NCBI RefSeq assembly: GCF_033366695.1
Contig: NZ_JAOBTQ010000001.1
Span: 7,626,001 to 7,690,000, forward strand
Reading direction: 5' to 3'
Source of the DNA: Streptomyces sp. SCL15-4
GTDB taxonomy: Bacteria; Actinomycetota; Actinomycetes; Streptomycetales; Streptomycetaceae
Length of the DNA: 64,000 bases
In this document: positions 42,571 through 49,896 of the stretch, piece by piece
Layout: each line of letters opens with the position of its first letter
How positions within the stretch are numbered: the stretch's first letter is position 1
Notes under the pieces: generated by a model
Seen by the model: only the letters and a program-made list of their open reading frames with translations
Databases searched by the model: none
Told to the model about the DNA's origin: nothing
Made by a program: the position numbers and the translations under genes

Positions 42571-43301
42571 AGCGCCCCCGAGTTCTCGATCTTTTCTGCT
42601 GCGCCGGCGGCGCGGGCATGGGCTACTGGCTCGCCGGCTTCGACGTCATCGGCGTCGACATCCAACCCCGCCCCCGCTACCCGTTCGAGTTCATCGAGGG
42701 CGACGCACTCGACGCCATGCGCGAAATGGGACAAGAGTTCCACCTCGTCCACGCCTCCCCGCCCTGCCAGGCCCACACCGCCCTCACCAAGGGCACGAAC
42801 AAGGGCCGCCAGTACGTCGACCTCATCCCCGAGATGCGGAAGCTGTGCGAGTGGTACGGCGTCGACTGGGTCATGGAGAACGTCCCCGGGTCCACTCTGC
42901 GGCGTGACCTGGCCCTGTGCGGGGAGATGTTCGGGCTCGGCGTGATCCGGCACCGGGACTTCGAACTCGGCTGGATCGGCGGCAACAAGGTCGTCCCGCT
43001 GCCACACCGAAAGCACCGCGGCCCCGTCCGAGGATGGCGGCACGGCATCTACCGGAACGGCCCCTACATCGCCGCCTACGGCAAGGGCGGCGGCAAGGGC
43101 AACGTCACAGAGATGCAGCAGGCCATGGGCATCTGGTGGACCGACGTTCACGAGGAACTCACCGAGGCCATCCCGCCCGCATACACGGAGTGGATCGGCC
43201 GCGAGTGGCTCCTCCGCTGCGAGTGGAACGCCAACCGCGAGCCGGACGCCGAGCAGCGCATCGCAAGGCTGCGACGCCAGCCTGAGGCGGTGGCGGCATG
43301 A
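42567..43301 (+). CDS. Phage C5-cytosine DNA methyltransferase
   Basis: 244 residues. Motif I DLFCCAGGAGMGYWLAGFDV, motif IV ASPPCQ with the catalytic Cys, and motif VI MENVPG are present. The length is short for the family and the target-recognition domain is reduced, as in other actinophage methylases. It is likely to protect phage DNA against host restriction. It has no partner nuclease of restriction type nearby, apart from the Hjc-like protein. Confidence 0.85.
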   Translation: MKRPRVLDLFCCAGGAGMGYWLAGFDVIGVDIQPRPRYPFEFIEGDALDAMREMGQEFHLVHASPPCQAHTALTKGTNKGRQYVDLIPEMRKLCEWYGVDWVMENVPGSTLRRDLALCGEMFGLGVIRHRDFELGWIGGNKVVPLPHRKHRGPVRGWRHGIYRNGPYIAAYGKGGGKGNVTEMQQAMGIWWTDVHEELTEAIPPAYTEWIGREWLLRCEWNANREPDAEQRIARLRRQPEAVAA

Positions 43302-44158
43302 GCGTCCGTCTGGATGTCGAAACTCTGCTCCGCGCCGGGTACGGGGACCGCACGATAGCCCGCCAGCTCGGCGTCACAACCGGCAGCGTCACCCGCGCCC
43401 GCACCCTGCTCCGCCTCCCCAAGGTCCGCGGCGGCCTTAAGGCGGCGGGCAGCCTGGAGGACTTCTACTGGCGCCGCACCCGCCCCGTCGACGGCGGCCA
43501 CATCGAGTGGACCGGAGCGCGCAACACCAAAGGCGTCCCGATCATCCACTGGAAGCGGACGTCCCACAGCGCCCTACGGATCGCCTACAAGATCCGCGCC
43601 GGGCACGAACCCATCGGGTACGCGCACGTCACCTGCACCCACCCCGGATGCGTCGCCCCGAGCTGCGTCGCCGACTCCGCGGTCACCCCACGCAAGGGCC
43701 ACCACCGGCTGGGGCCAGGCGTCAAGCCGCTCACCAGCCGGGAGGAGATCGTCCGGCTCCTGACCGCCGGCCACTCCGACCGGTACATCAGCCTCCGTCA
43801 CAGCGTGAACAGCGCGCGGGTCGCACGAATCCGCGCCGAACTCGGCCTCCCTGTCACCGAGATGCCGCAGCCGGTCAGCTTCGAGACCAGGTGGGCCACG
43901 TCCACCGAGCCCGCCGACGGCGGCCACACGCGGTGGGTCGGCAGGGTCCGCGGCGGGCGTCCCGTCCTCCGGGTCGACGGCCGCCGTGTCAGCGCCCGCC
44001 GTGCCGCGTTCGAGCGGCTGCACGGCCGACCCGCGGTGGGCCCAGTGCGGCCGGGCTGCGGCTGGGAGCCGTGCGTGCGCCCGGACCACCTGGAGGACCG
44101 GCCGATGCGGGACCGGTTGAACACCCAGCTCACAGCGATCTTCGGAGTAGCAGGATGA
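43298..44158 (+). CDS. Protein with HTH and two tandem degenerate HNH-like domains
   Basis: 286 residues. An N-terminal HTH (GYGDRTIARQLGVTTGSVTR) precedes a first HNH-like unit (DGGHIEWTGARNTKG, later GCVAPSCVAD). A second HTH-like segment (RISLRHS-type) follows, then a second HNH-like unit (DGGHTRWVGRVRGG, later CVRPDHLED). Both units resemble phage HNH endonucleases but each lacks part of the catalytic Asp-His/His-Leu signature. It may be a DNA-binding, non-cleaving derivative or a nuclease assembled from both halves. Confidence 0.6.
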   Translation: MSVRLDVETLLRAGYGDRTIARQLGVTTGSVTRARTLLRLPKVRGGLKAAGSLEDFYWRRTRPVDGGHIEWTGARNTKGVPIIHWKRTSHSALRIAYKIRAGHEPIGYAHVTCTHPGCVAPSCVADSAVTPRKGHHRLGPGVKPLTSREEIVRLLTAGHSDRYISLRHSVNSARVARIRAELGLPVTEMPQPVSFETRWATSTEPADGGHTRWVGRVRGGRPVLRVDGRRVSARRAAFERLHGRPAVGPVRPGCGWEPCVRPDHLEDRPMRDRLNTQLTAIFGVAG

Positions 44159-44430
44159 CCCACTACATCGGCTCCGTCCCCGACCCCGAGCGCGCCCGGC
44201 ACTGGCGAGACGAAGCAGCCTGCCGCGACGCCAACCCGGACGACTTCTTCTCGGAGAACACTCACATCGTCAACGAAGCCCGGAAGGTCTGCATCAGCTG
44301 CCCCGTCCGGCAGCAGTGCGCCGCCTACGCCCTGGAGCACGGCGAGTGGTGGGGGACGTGGGGCGGGATGACGCAAACCCAGCTCCGCACCCACCGCGGC
44401 CGACGCCGGGCCGGCCGGCACGCGGCCTGA
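44155..44430 (+). CDS. Phage-encoded WhiB-family [4Fe-4S] regulator
   Basis: 91 residues. The four WhiB cysteines are present (AACRDANP, then CISCPVRQQC) followed by the GTWGGMT glycine/tryptophan turn and a basic tail (HRGRRRAGRH). The cluster is redox-sensitive and binds the primary sigma factor in characterised members. Mycobacteriophage TM4 carries a comparable gene that interferes with host WhiB2. A similar host-reprogramming role is inferred. Confidence 0.85.
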   Translation: MTHYIGSVPDPERARHWRDEAACRDANPDDFFSENTHIVNEARKVCISCPVRQQCAAYALEHGEWWGTWGGMTQTQLRTHRGRRRAGRHAA

Positions 44431-44603
44431 TGGACGCCGCTGCCGGCCCGGTCTGCGACATACCGGCCCCGCACGAGGGCCCGGTCCGCCTGTACCCCGC
44501 CGGGTGGCTGTGCTCCACGCACAGCCCCTGGCGGGCGGCGGGCCTCCCCGAACCACCACCCCCGTACCAGCCCCGCCCCCAGCAGGAGGAGACCACGCCA
44601 TGA
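44430..44603 (+). CDS. Small Pro-rich hypothetical phage protein
   Basis: 57 residues from ATG 44430, whose A is the last base of the WhiB stop (TGATG). Contains CDIPAPHEGP and LCSTHSPW and a Pro-rich tail. Similar short proteins follow WhiB genes in other actinophages. Function unknown. Confidence 0.5.
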   Translation: MDAAAGPVCDIPAPHEGPVRLYPAGWLCSTHSPWRAAGLPEPPPPYQPRPQQEETTP

Positions 44604-44782
44604 CCGGCCGTCCCATCACCGGCGCCGCCCGAATACACCTGCGGACCAAGGCCGCCCGCCTCTACACGGAGGGCTGCACCATCCAGTCGGTCGCCCGGCA
44701 GATCGGCTACTCCTACGGCACCACCCGCACCCTGCTGATCGAGGCCGGCGTCCGGATCCGCGCCCGCGGTGGTGTGCTGTGA
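44600..44782 (+). CDS. Small helix-turn-helix phage protein
   Basis: 60 residues. Segment AARLYTEGCTIQSVARQIGY, then SYGTTRTLLIEAGVRIRARG, is a Hin-like HTH. It overlaps both neighbours by 4 bases. The same fold recurs at 47914 and in the gene at 43298. Confidence 0.6.
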   Translation: MTGRPITGAARIHLRTKAARLYTEGCTIQSVARQIGYSYGTTRTLLIEAGVRIRARGGVL

Positions 44783-45105
44783 CCGCCCCGGTCCAGCCCG
44801 CGCTCGACGGCACCGTGCCCGCGCCGGCCGTGGACTACCACTCGTGGGTCGACGCCGTCCGCCCGGCGTTCGTGGCCGCCGCGCGGTCGGGCCGCCGGTT
44901 CACCACCTACGAGGTTGCCGACGAGCACCAGCTCCCCGAGCCGCCGAACCCGCGCGCCGACTGGGGCAACTTCACACAGTCCCTGGTCCGGGACCGGGTG
45001 ATCGAGCACGTCGCGTTCGAGCGGTCCAGCCGGCCGACGGGTGAGCGGTCCGCGGTGTCCGTGTGGCGCGGCACCCGCGCGGCACAGGCAGGACGGATCG
45101 CGTGA
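44779..45105 (+). CDS. Hypothetical phage protein
   Basis: 108 residues from GTG 44779. The pattern (SGRRFTTYEVADEHQLPEPP, later NFTQSLVRDRVIEHVAFERS) suggests a winged-helix-like domain. No motif assigns a function. Confidence 0.5.
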   Translation: MTAPVQPALDGTVPAPAVDYHSWVDAVRPAFVAAARSGRRFTTYEVADEHQLPEPPNPRADWGNFTQSLVRDRVIEHVAFERSSRPTGERSAVSVWRGTRAAQAGRIA

Positions 45106-45296
45106 TGGCCGCCCGTACCTGGCACCCCGACGGGCCCGGCAGCTTCCAGGCCCCGGCCGACGTGCGCGCGGTCACCGATCGGACCGGGCGCCGCTGGTCC
45201 AGGAAGGGCGCCCGCTGGACCGCGACCGGCTCCCACTTCATCCGCTGGCGGGTCCTCGTCGCCGACCACGGACCCGTCACCGAAGCCGACGCCTGA
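45105..45296 (+). CDS. Small basic hypothetical phage protein
   Basis: 63 residues, Trp/Arg-rich (RTGRRWSRKGARWTATGSHF). It starts on the TGATG overlap at 45105. It is the last gene of the first rightward block, ahead of a bidirectional terminator. Confidence 0.55.
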   Translation: MAARTWHPDGPGSFQAPADVRAVTDRTGRRWSRKGARWTATGSHFIRWRVLVADHGPVTEADA

Positions 45297-45309
45297 CGCA
45301 CGCAGCAGA

Positions 45310-45334
45310 GCCCCGCACCAGCACGGTGCGGGGC
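45310..45334. terminator. Bidirectional terminator stem-loop
   Basis: GCCCCGCACC-AGCAC-GGTGCGGGGC is a perfect 10-bp stem between the end of the rightward block (45296) and the end of the leftward RHH gene (45361). Related stems occur elsewhere in the prophage. Confidence 0.75.
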
Positions 45335-45360
45335 CCGGAGAGAAGGGGAGGGGAACGGTG

Positions 45361-45570
45361 TCAGGACTCGGAGTCGAGCAGGTTGTCGAGCCGACGCTGA
45401 GCCGCCCTCTGACGGGCCTGCTGCTTGCGCCACGCGGCAACGCGCGAGTGGACGTGACGACGGATGTCATCGGCGCGCGAGGTTCCCTCCGCCTCGCACA
45501 GCTGCCCGTACGCGGCCCACACCTCGTCATCGATGCGGACCATGCGGCCCGGGGTTCCCTTCGTCGTCAT
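45361..45570 (-). CDS. Ribbon-helix-helix regulator on the leftward strand
   Basis: 69 residues. MVRIDDEVWAAYGQLCEAEG and TSRADDIRRHVHSRV fit a CopG/Arc-type ribbon-helix-helix; the tail is a basic helix. It is flanked by a terminator and by a divergent promoter region holding two copies of an operator-like element, so it probably represses itself and the replication transcript to its right. Confidence 0.65.
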   Translation of the reverse strand: MTTKGTPGRMVRIDDEVWAAYGQLCEAEGTSRADDIRRHVHSRVAAWRKQQARQRAAQRRLDNLLDSES

Positions 45571-45755
45571 GTCGACAGCGTAGCTGACTTGTCAGTGGCT
45601 ACACACCCCCTGCGACTCACCCGTATGTCGAATGTATTGCGGGTGACTATACACCCTGCGCTAGAATCAGGGGCAGGCAAGGCGCTCGAACATCCGCCCT
45701 GAACTGGGGCGTTACTCGACATGCCCTGACCAGCACTAACGCGAAGAGAGAACCC
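45571..45755. promoter_or_regulatory. Divergent promoter region of the replication module
   Basis: Near-identical elements GTGGCTACACACCCCCTGCG (45595-45614) and GTGACTATACACCCTGCG (45643-45660) are 48 bases apart. TTGCGG (45637-45642) and TAGAAT (45662-45667), 19 bases apart, are a possible rightward promoter. The second element lies in its spacer, so a bound protein would block it. Confidence 0.6.
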
Positions 45756-46568
45756 GTGAGCTTCAAGGTCACCAACTGGGTGTGGACCCGGTCCGAGTCC
45801 CGCAACGGGGCCCGGCTCGTGATGCTCGCCCTGGCCGACCGCGCCGACGACAACGGCTGCTGCTGGCCGTCCATTGATGACCTCGCCGAGCGCACGAAGC
45901 TCAGCCCTCGCGCAGTGCAGAAGGCCATCGCCACCCTCGCGGAGATCGGCGAGCTGGACATCGAGAACGGTGGCGGCCGGCACCGCTCGAACCGCTACCG
46001 CATCATCCCGAAACCCCGCACATCTGACGGGGTAACCGGCCCGGAACCCCGCACAAACGACGGGGTATCGGCACAGGAAACCCCGAACTCTGCGACAGAA
46101 ACCCCGAACTTTGAAGCAGAAACCCCGAACTCTGCGACCAGAAACCCCGTCCAAAGTTCACCCGAACCCTCTATAGAACCAACAGAGAACCGTCAGAGGA
46201 ACCTCCCCGCACGCCGCACCGAGCCGACACCCGCCGAAGCACTTCTCGCGAAGTGGTGGGAGCAGTACGGCCACACCACCGCCCAGGGCAAGCGCACCAT
46301 CCAGCGCGCCATCACCGACGCCCTGAGCAACGGCATCGACGTAGCCGAACTCTGGCAGGCCCTCGACCGTCTCGGCGCCCTCTCCAAGCCCGTGACGGGC
46401 GGCACCCTTCAGTTCGCCCTTGCCGAACTCCGCCAGCCGGCGCCCGGCAACGTCGTCGCCCTCCCCGGCCAGCCCCCGCTCCGCCGCTCCACCACGGACG
46501 AGCGCGTAGCCCAAGGCCTCGCCCTGGTCGAACACTTCCGCCGCCTCGAACAAGGAGACACCGCATGA
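45756..46568 (+). CDS. Phage replication initiator-like protein carrying internal iterons
   Basis: 270 residues from GTG 45756. The N-terminal winged helix (NGARLVMLALADRADDNGCC, then SIDDLAERTKLSPRAVQKAI) matches lambda-O/RepA-like initiators. A repeat-coded linker (about residues 86-130) with ETPNSAT/ETPNFEA units is followed by a DnaD-like C-terminal helical domain (EALLAKWWEQYGHTTAQGKR). As in lambda O, the origin seems to lie inside the gene. The next gene but one is a helicase-loader candidate. Confidence 0.75.
   Translation: MSFKVTNWVWTRSESRNGARLVMLALADRADDNGCCWPSIDDLAERTKLSPRAVQKAIATLAEIGELDIENGGGRHRSNRYRIIPKPRTSDGVTGPEPRTNDGVSAQETPNSATETPNFEAETPNSATRNPVQSSPEPSIEPTENRQRNLPARRTEPTPAEALLAKWWEQYGHTTAQGKRTIQRAITDALSNGIDVAELWQALDRLGALSKPVTGGTLQFALAELRQPAPGNVVALPGQPPLRRSTTDERVAQGLALVEHFRRLEQGDTA
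46010..46160. repeat. Iteron cluster, probable phage replication origin
   Basis: Two 33-base-spaced type-A units (46010-46033 and 46043-46066, each containing AACCCCGCACA...GACGGGGT) are followed by three 21-base type-B units starting at 46077, 46098 and 46119 (GAAACCCCGAACT...). A fourth GAAACCCCG begins at 46141, 22 bases on, out of the protein frame used by the first three. This shows selection on DNA rather than on peptide. AT-richer sequence follows at 46160-46190. Confidence 0.7.
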
Positions 46569-46786
46569 CCACCGCGCCCGCCCCGGTCGCCGACACCACC
46601 GGCTACGACAACGAGACCACCCACGTCTACTGCTGCGACCCCAACACCGCCCTCTGCGGCTGGGACGTCAGCGACACCCCCGAAGTCCCCGACGGCGTCG
46701 GACACGACTGCATCGTCTGCACCGACCTGGAGACGCAGCCGTGCCCCATCTGCGGCGACGGCAACGACAAGGAGACCGCCCGATGA
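46565..46786 (+). CDS. Small Cys-rich phage protein
   Basis: 73 residues, acidic, with paired cysteines (VYCCDPNTALCGWD, CIVCTDLE, CPICGDG) suggesting two zinc sites. It lies between the initiator and the loader candidate with ATGA overlaps on both sides. Confidence 0.6.
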   Translation: MTTAPAPVADTTGYDNETTHVYCCDPNTALCGWDVSDTPEVPDGVGHDCIVCTDLETQPCPICGDGNDKETAR

Positions 46787-47337
46787 CCCCCGCCGAGACC
46801 GCCGCGCTCCTCTCCTTCGCCGCCGCGTTCGACCGCCGCACCCTCGGCGAAACCGACGTCCTCGCCTGGCACACCGTCCTCCACGACATCACCTTCGACG
46901 CCGCCAAGGCCGCCGTCACCGCGCACTACGCGGTCGAGACCCGGTGGATCATGCCCGCCGACATCCGACAGCACGTGCTCAAGGCCCGCGCCGACACCGC
47001 CGCCGACATCCAAGGCCCCGGCCTCCCCCCAGAAATCCCCGACGCCGACCCCGACAACGTCCCCGCTTACCTCGCCGCCGTCCGGCAGCAGCGCACCCGG
47101 GCCGCCGACGGCCAGGAGCTGAAGCGCCGGCCCGTCGCCGAGCTGCTGGCCGGCATCGGCCGCGACATCCCCCGCGAGCACACCACCGTCCGCCGGCCCG
47201 GCCCCCTCGGCATCACCTGCCCCGACTGCCGAGCCCCCACCGGCCGCCCCTGCCGCACCGGCAACGGCCGCGAACGCGCACCCCACGAAAACCGAGAGAC
47301 CGCCGCCCTCCAGCCACGCACCGAGGAGACCGCATGA
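46783..47337 (+). CDS. Probable helicase-loader-like phage protein with zinc finger
   Basis: 184 residues. The N-terminal helical domain (MTPAETAALLSFAAAFDRRT, then VLAWHTVLHDITFDAAKAAV) resembles phage G39P-type replicative-helicase loaders. The C-terminus has a zinc finger common in actinophages (GITCPDCRAPTGRPCRTGNG and HENRE). Placement right after the initiator supports a lambda-P-like job. Assignment is inferred from pattern and context. Confidence 0.55.
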   Translation: MTPAETAALLSFAAAFDRRTLGETDVLAWHTVLHDITFDAAKAAVTAHYAVETRWIMPADIRQHVLKARADTAADIQGPGLPPEIPDADPDNVPAYLAAVRQQRTRAADGQELKRRPVAELLAGIGRDIPREHTTVRRPGPLGITCPDCRAPTGRPCRTGNGRERAPHENRETAALQPRTEETA

Positions 47338-47609
47338 ACGCCCGCGAGCGCCTGACGCTCATGATCCGCAGAGACCGCGGCAACATGACCGTCTGGTCAC
47401 AGCCCGAGGTGAACGACGCCCTCGACGCCCACCGCGCCCAGAACCTGAGCGACGGCCTGACGAAAGAGGAACGCCAGTTCCTCACCTTCGCCCTCAACCT
47501 CGCAGCCGACGTCATGGCCTCCCGCAGCAACGAGTTCACCGACGAGGACGAGGCCGCTCTCGCCACCTTCCGCCACATGGCCGCCCCGGAGAACGGTGAC
47601 GCCCGATGA
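47334..47609 (+). CDS. Hypothetical phage protein
   Basis: 91 residues, helical and acidic (SDGLTKEERQFLTFALNLAA). ATGA overlaps at both ends. No domain recognised. Confidence 0.55.
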   Translation: MNARERLTLMIRRDRGNMTVWSQPEVNDALDAHRAQNLSDGLTKEERQFLTFALNLAADVMASRSNEFTDEDEAALATFRHMAAPENGDAR

Positions 47610-47917
47610 CCGCCCGCAAGCCCGGCGCCCCCATGCCTCCGGCCCTCCGCGCCCTCATCCACAGCACAGCCACCCACCCCGCACGAACTGTTCCCTGCCC
47701 CCACTGCACGGCCACCGCAGGCAAACCCTGCCGGCTCCGCACCACCGGCCGGCACCTCCCCGAACCCCACCCCCGCCGCGTGTCCGCCTGGGCGCAGCAG
47801 ACCGCCGTCTGCCCCCAATGCCAGGTCGAGCCCACCGTGCCCTGCCACGACGTCGGCTGCGCCCGCCACACCGTCCATCACCGCCGCCACCAGGAAGCCG
47901 AGGCCACCGCCGCATGA
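47606..47917 (+). CDS. Zinc-finger phage protein
   Basis: 103 residues. Cys pairs in VPCPHCTATAGKPCRLRTTG and AVCPQCQVEPTVPCHDVGC, with trailing His residues (RHTVHHRRH). The first finger resembles that in the loader candidate upstream, so it may be a spread-out domain family within this phage. Confidence 0.6.
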   Translation: MTARKPGAPMPPALRALIHSTATHPARTVPCPHCTATAGKPCRLRTTGRHLPEPHPRRVSAWAQQTAVCPQCQVEPTVPCHDVGCARHTVHHRRHQEAEATAA

Positions 47918-48222
47918 AGGTTCGCGCCGACATTGCCGCCCTCATCCGCGAGGGCCACACCAACGCCTACATCGCCCGACGCCTGTACTGCGACCCGTCC
48001 ACCGTCGCCCGCGCCCGCCACGCCCTCCGCCTGCCACCCGCCGACAAGCTCGGCCGGATCTACGCCGAAGCCACACCCACCCGCCCCGCACCGCCACCGC
48101 CCGGTAGCCACTGGACCCCGCAACAGCAGGACGCCCACTGGACGGCCCTCTGCCACGCCGTCGGAACACCCGGAGCCCCACGGCCCACCGACACCGAGAA
48201 CGCCCGCCAGGCCGCCGCCTGA
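47914..48222 (+). CDS. HTH phage protein
   Basis: 102 residues. The HTH is IREGHTNAYIARRLYCDPST followed by VARARHALRLP, similar to those at 43298 and 44600. A Pro-rich linker and a short helical tail follow. Possibly a regulator. Confidence 0.6.
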   Translation: MKVRADIAALIREGHTNAYIARRLYCDPSTVARARHALRLPPADKLGRIYAEATPTRPAPPPPGSHWTPQQQDAHWTALCHAVGTPGAPRPTDTENARQAAA

Positions 48223-48255
48223 CCACCACACCCCAACCCACCCCTGGAGCACGCC

Positions 48256-48435
48256 GTGACCAGCACGCCCGACCCCCGCATCCGCCAGCTCGCCGAAGCC
48301 CACTACCGCAACAACGCCACCGCGACCAGCAAGCCCTGGAACACCCTCGACCCGAGCATCCGCGACTACCTGGCCGACAAAGCCGAGGCATGGCTCCGCG
48401 CCGCCATCGAAGCCGGGATCGCCCCCGCCGCCTGA
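48256..48435 (+). CDS. Small hypothetical phage protein
   Basis: 59 residues from GTG 48256 (TSTPDPRIRQLAEAHYRNN). Ends IEAGIAPAA. CTGGAGCACGCC gives a reasonable binding site. Helical, no domain. Confidence 0.5.
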   Translation: MTSTPDPRIRQLAEAHYRNNATATSKPWNTLDPSIRDYLADKAEAWLRAAIEAGIAPAA

Positions 48436-48477
48436 CCGCCTGACCGCCGCCACCACAACCCAGACACGGAGACAGCC

Positions 48478-48648
48478 ATGCCGATTACCGCCGAGTACCA
48501 GGTCAAGTGCGACGTCTGCTGGGGCGTCATGGACGGCTACTACGAGACCCGTGAGGACGCCGACACGGCCCGCCTGGAGATGGGCTGGGTCGACCCCAAC
48601 GGTGGCACCGCATGCCCCGAGCACAACACCCGCCAGCCCTCCGCCTGA
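48478..48648 (+). CDS. Small phage protein with zinc-binding-like Cys residues
   Basis: 56 residues from ATG 48478. KCDVCWGVMDGYYETRED at the start and GGTACPEHNTRQ at the end give C-x2-C ... C-x2-H, a small zinc-ribbon pattern. ACGGAGACAGCC precedes the start. Confidence 0.55.
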   Translation: MPITAEYQVKCDVCWGVMDGYYETREDADTARLEMGWVDPNGGTACPEHNTRQPSA

Positions 48649-48673
48649 CCGCCCCGACACCCCTGGAGACCCG

Positions 48674-49621
48674 ATGCCACACGACCAGCTCGACCTCGAC
48701 GCCATCGAAGCCCGCGCCAACGCCGCCACCCCCGGACCGTGGCGCCTCGTTCGCGAGCAGTGCGACTGCTCCGACGGCTACTGCCACCACGGCGAGTACG
48801 TCACCGGCGTCGTCACCCCACAGCTGACTGAACTCGCTGTCGAGCGGATCGCTCGGACTGGCGGGGAACCGCAGGACTACGACTACCACCGCTCGGACGT
48901 CGGCGACTTCACCGAAGCGGACTGGGAGCTGATGGTCCACGCCCGCGAGGACGTCGACGCCATGGCCAACGAGATCCGTCGCCTCCGCGCCGACGCGAGC
49001 GAGCAGCAAGCCGAGATCGCGAAGCTGATCCGCTGGCACGGCGAGGACGAGACCGCGATGAAGAAGATGCGCGGCGCGATCGAGCGCCTCCGCGCCGAAC
49101 TCGCCGAGATGACCCACTTGCGCGACAACGCCCTCCGCGCCCTTTACCGCGACGACGTCAACACCGACATCGACCTGGAAGAGACCATCGCCGCCCCGTT
49201 CTACGGGCCCGGCTGGGACTGGGACGAGGCCGACCTCCAACGCGTCGCCCGCGAGGCCGCCGCCGCAGTCCGGCCCGCGTTCGGGAAGCTCACCCAGCAG
49301 CGGGACAAGGCGCGCCAGCGTGCCCGCGAGTACGGCGAGCTGGCCGCTCGCCGCGAGTCCGAACTGATCGCCCTCCGCGCCGAACTCGCCACCGCGCGCA
49401 CCGCCGCGCTGACCGAGGGCGCCGCTGGGATCGACCACCTGCGCGCCACCATGCTCGCGCCGCCGGTAGCCGACCTGTACGCGAATGGACTGTCGCGAGC
49501 CGCCGGGGAACTGCGCCGGTTGGCCGCCGCCGTGGTGGCGCACGTCGTCGCCGACGACAGCGACGACCCCGAACACGTAGACGACTGCCCCGGCTGCGAG
49601 ACCGCCGCCCGCCGGCCGTGA
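48674..49621 (+). CDS. Ea22-like coiled-coil phage protein
   Basis: 315 residues. The opening LDAIEARANAATPGPWRLVR is the hallmark of a widespread temperate-phage early protein (Ea22/ead-like), followed by CDCSDGYCHHG. Long coiled coils follow (EIRRLRADASEQQAEIAKLI, then ESELIALRAELATARTAAL). Accessory early gene of unknown function. Confidence 0.65.
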   Translation: MPHDQLDLDAIEARANAATPGPWRLVREQCDCSDGYCHHGEYVTGVVTPQLTELAVERIARTGGEPQDYDYHRSDVGDFTEADWELMVHAREDVDAMANEIRRLRADASEQQAEIAKLIRWHGEDETAMKKMRGAIERLRAELAEMTHLRDNALRALYRDDVNTDIDLEETIAAPFYGPGWDWDEADLQRVAREAAAAVRPAFGKLTQQRDKARQRAREYGELAARRESELIALRAELATARTAALTEGAAGIDHLRATMLAPPVADLYANGLSRAAGELRRLAAAVVAHVVADDSDDPEHVDDCPGCETAARRP

Positions 49622-49695
49622 CCCACCCCTCGCGCGCGGCCCGGGCGGCGGCATTCCGCCCGGGCCGGCGCACCGACCATCTCACAGGAGCAGAC

Positions 49696-49896
49696 ATGAC
49701 CCAGACCGACCACCCGTACCGCGTCCGATTGCACGGCGGCCGGAACGTACACGCTGCACGGCATGTCAACGGCAGCGCCAACCGCGTCACCGGCTGCGGG
49801 TACTACCTGCCCGAGGACAGCACCAACCACTGGATGGACGACGACACGGCCGTCACCTGCCGCGGCTGCCAGCGCGCGATGGGCGGTGCCCGATGA
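49696..49896 (+). CDS. Small phage protein with CxxC
   Basis: 66 residues. RVTGCGYYLPEDS and AVTCRGCQRAMG contain the Cys residues of a likely zinc site. CAGGAGCAGAC precedes ATG 49696. ATGA overlap with the next gene. Confidence 0.55.
   Translation: MTQTDHPYRVRLHGGRNVHAARHVNGSANRVTGCGYYLPEDSTNHWMDDDTAVTCRGCQRAMGGAR

Noticed and set aside
42214..43301. Complete type II restriction-modification system
   Set aside because: The nuclease resembles junction resolvases rather than restriction enzymes, so this is listed only as a speculative finding.
46077..46160. CRISPR-like direct repeats
   Set aside because: Repeats abut one another without spacers and lie within an initiator gene; iterons fit better.
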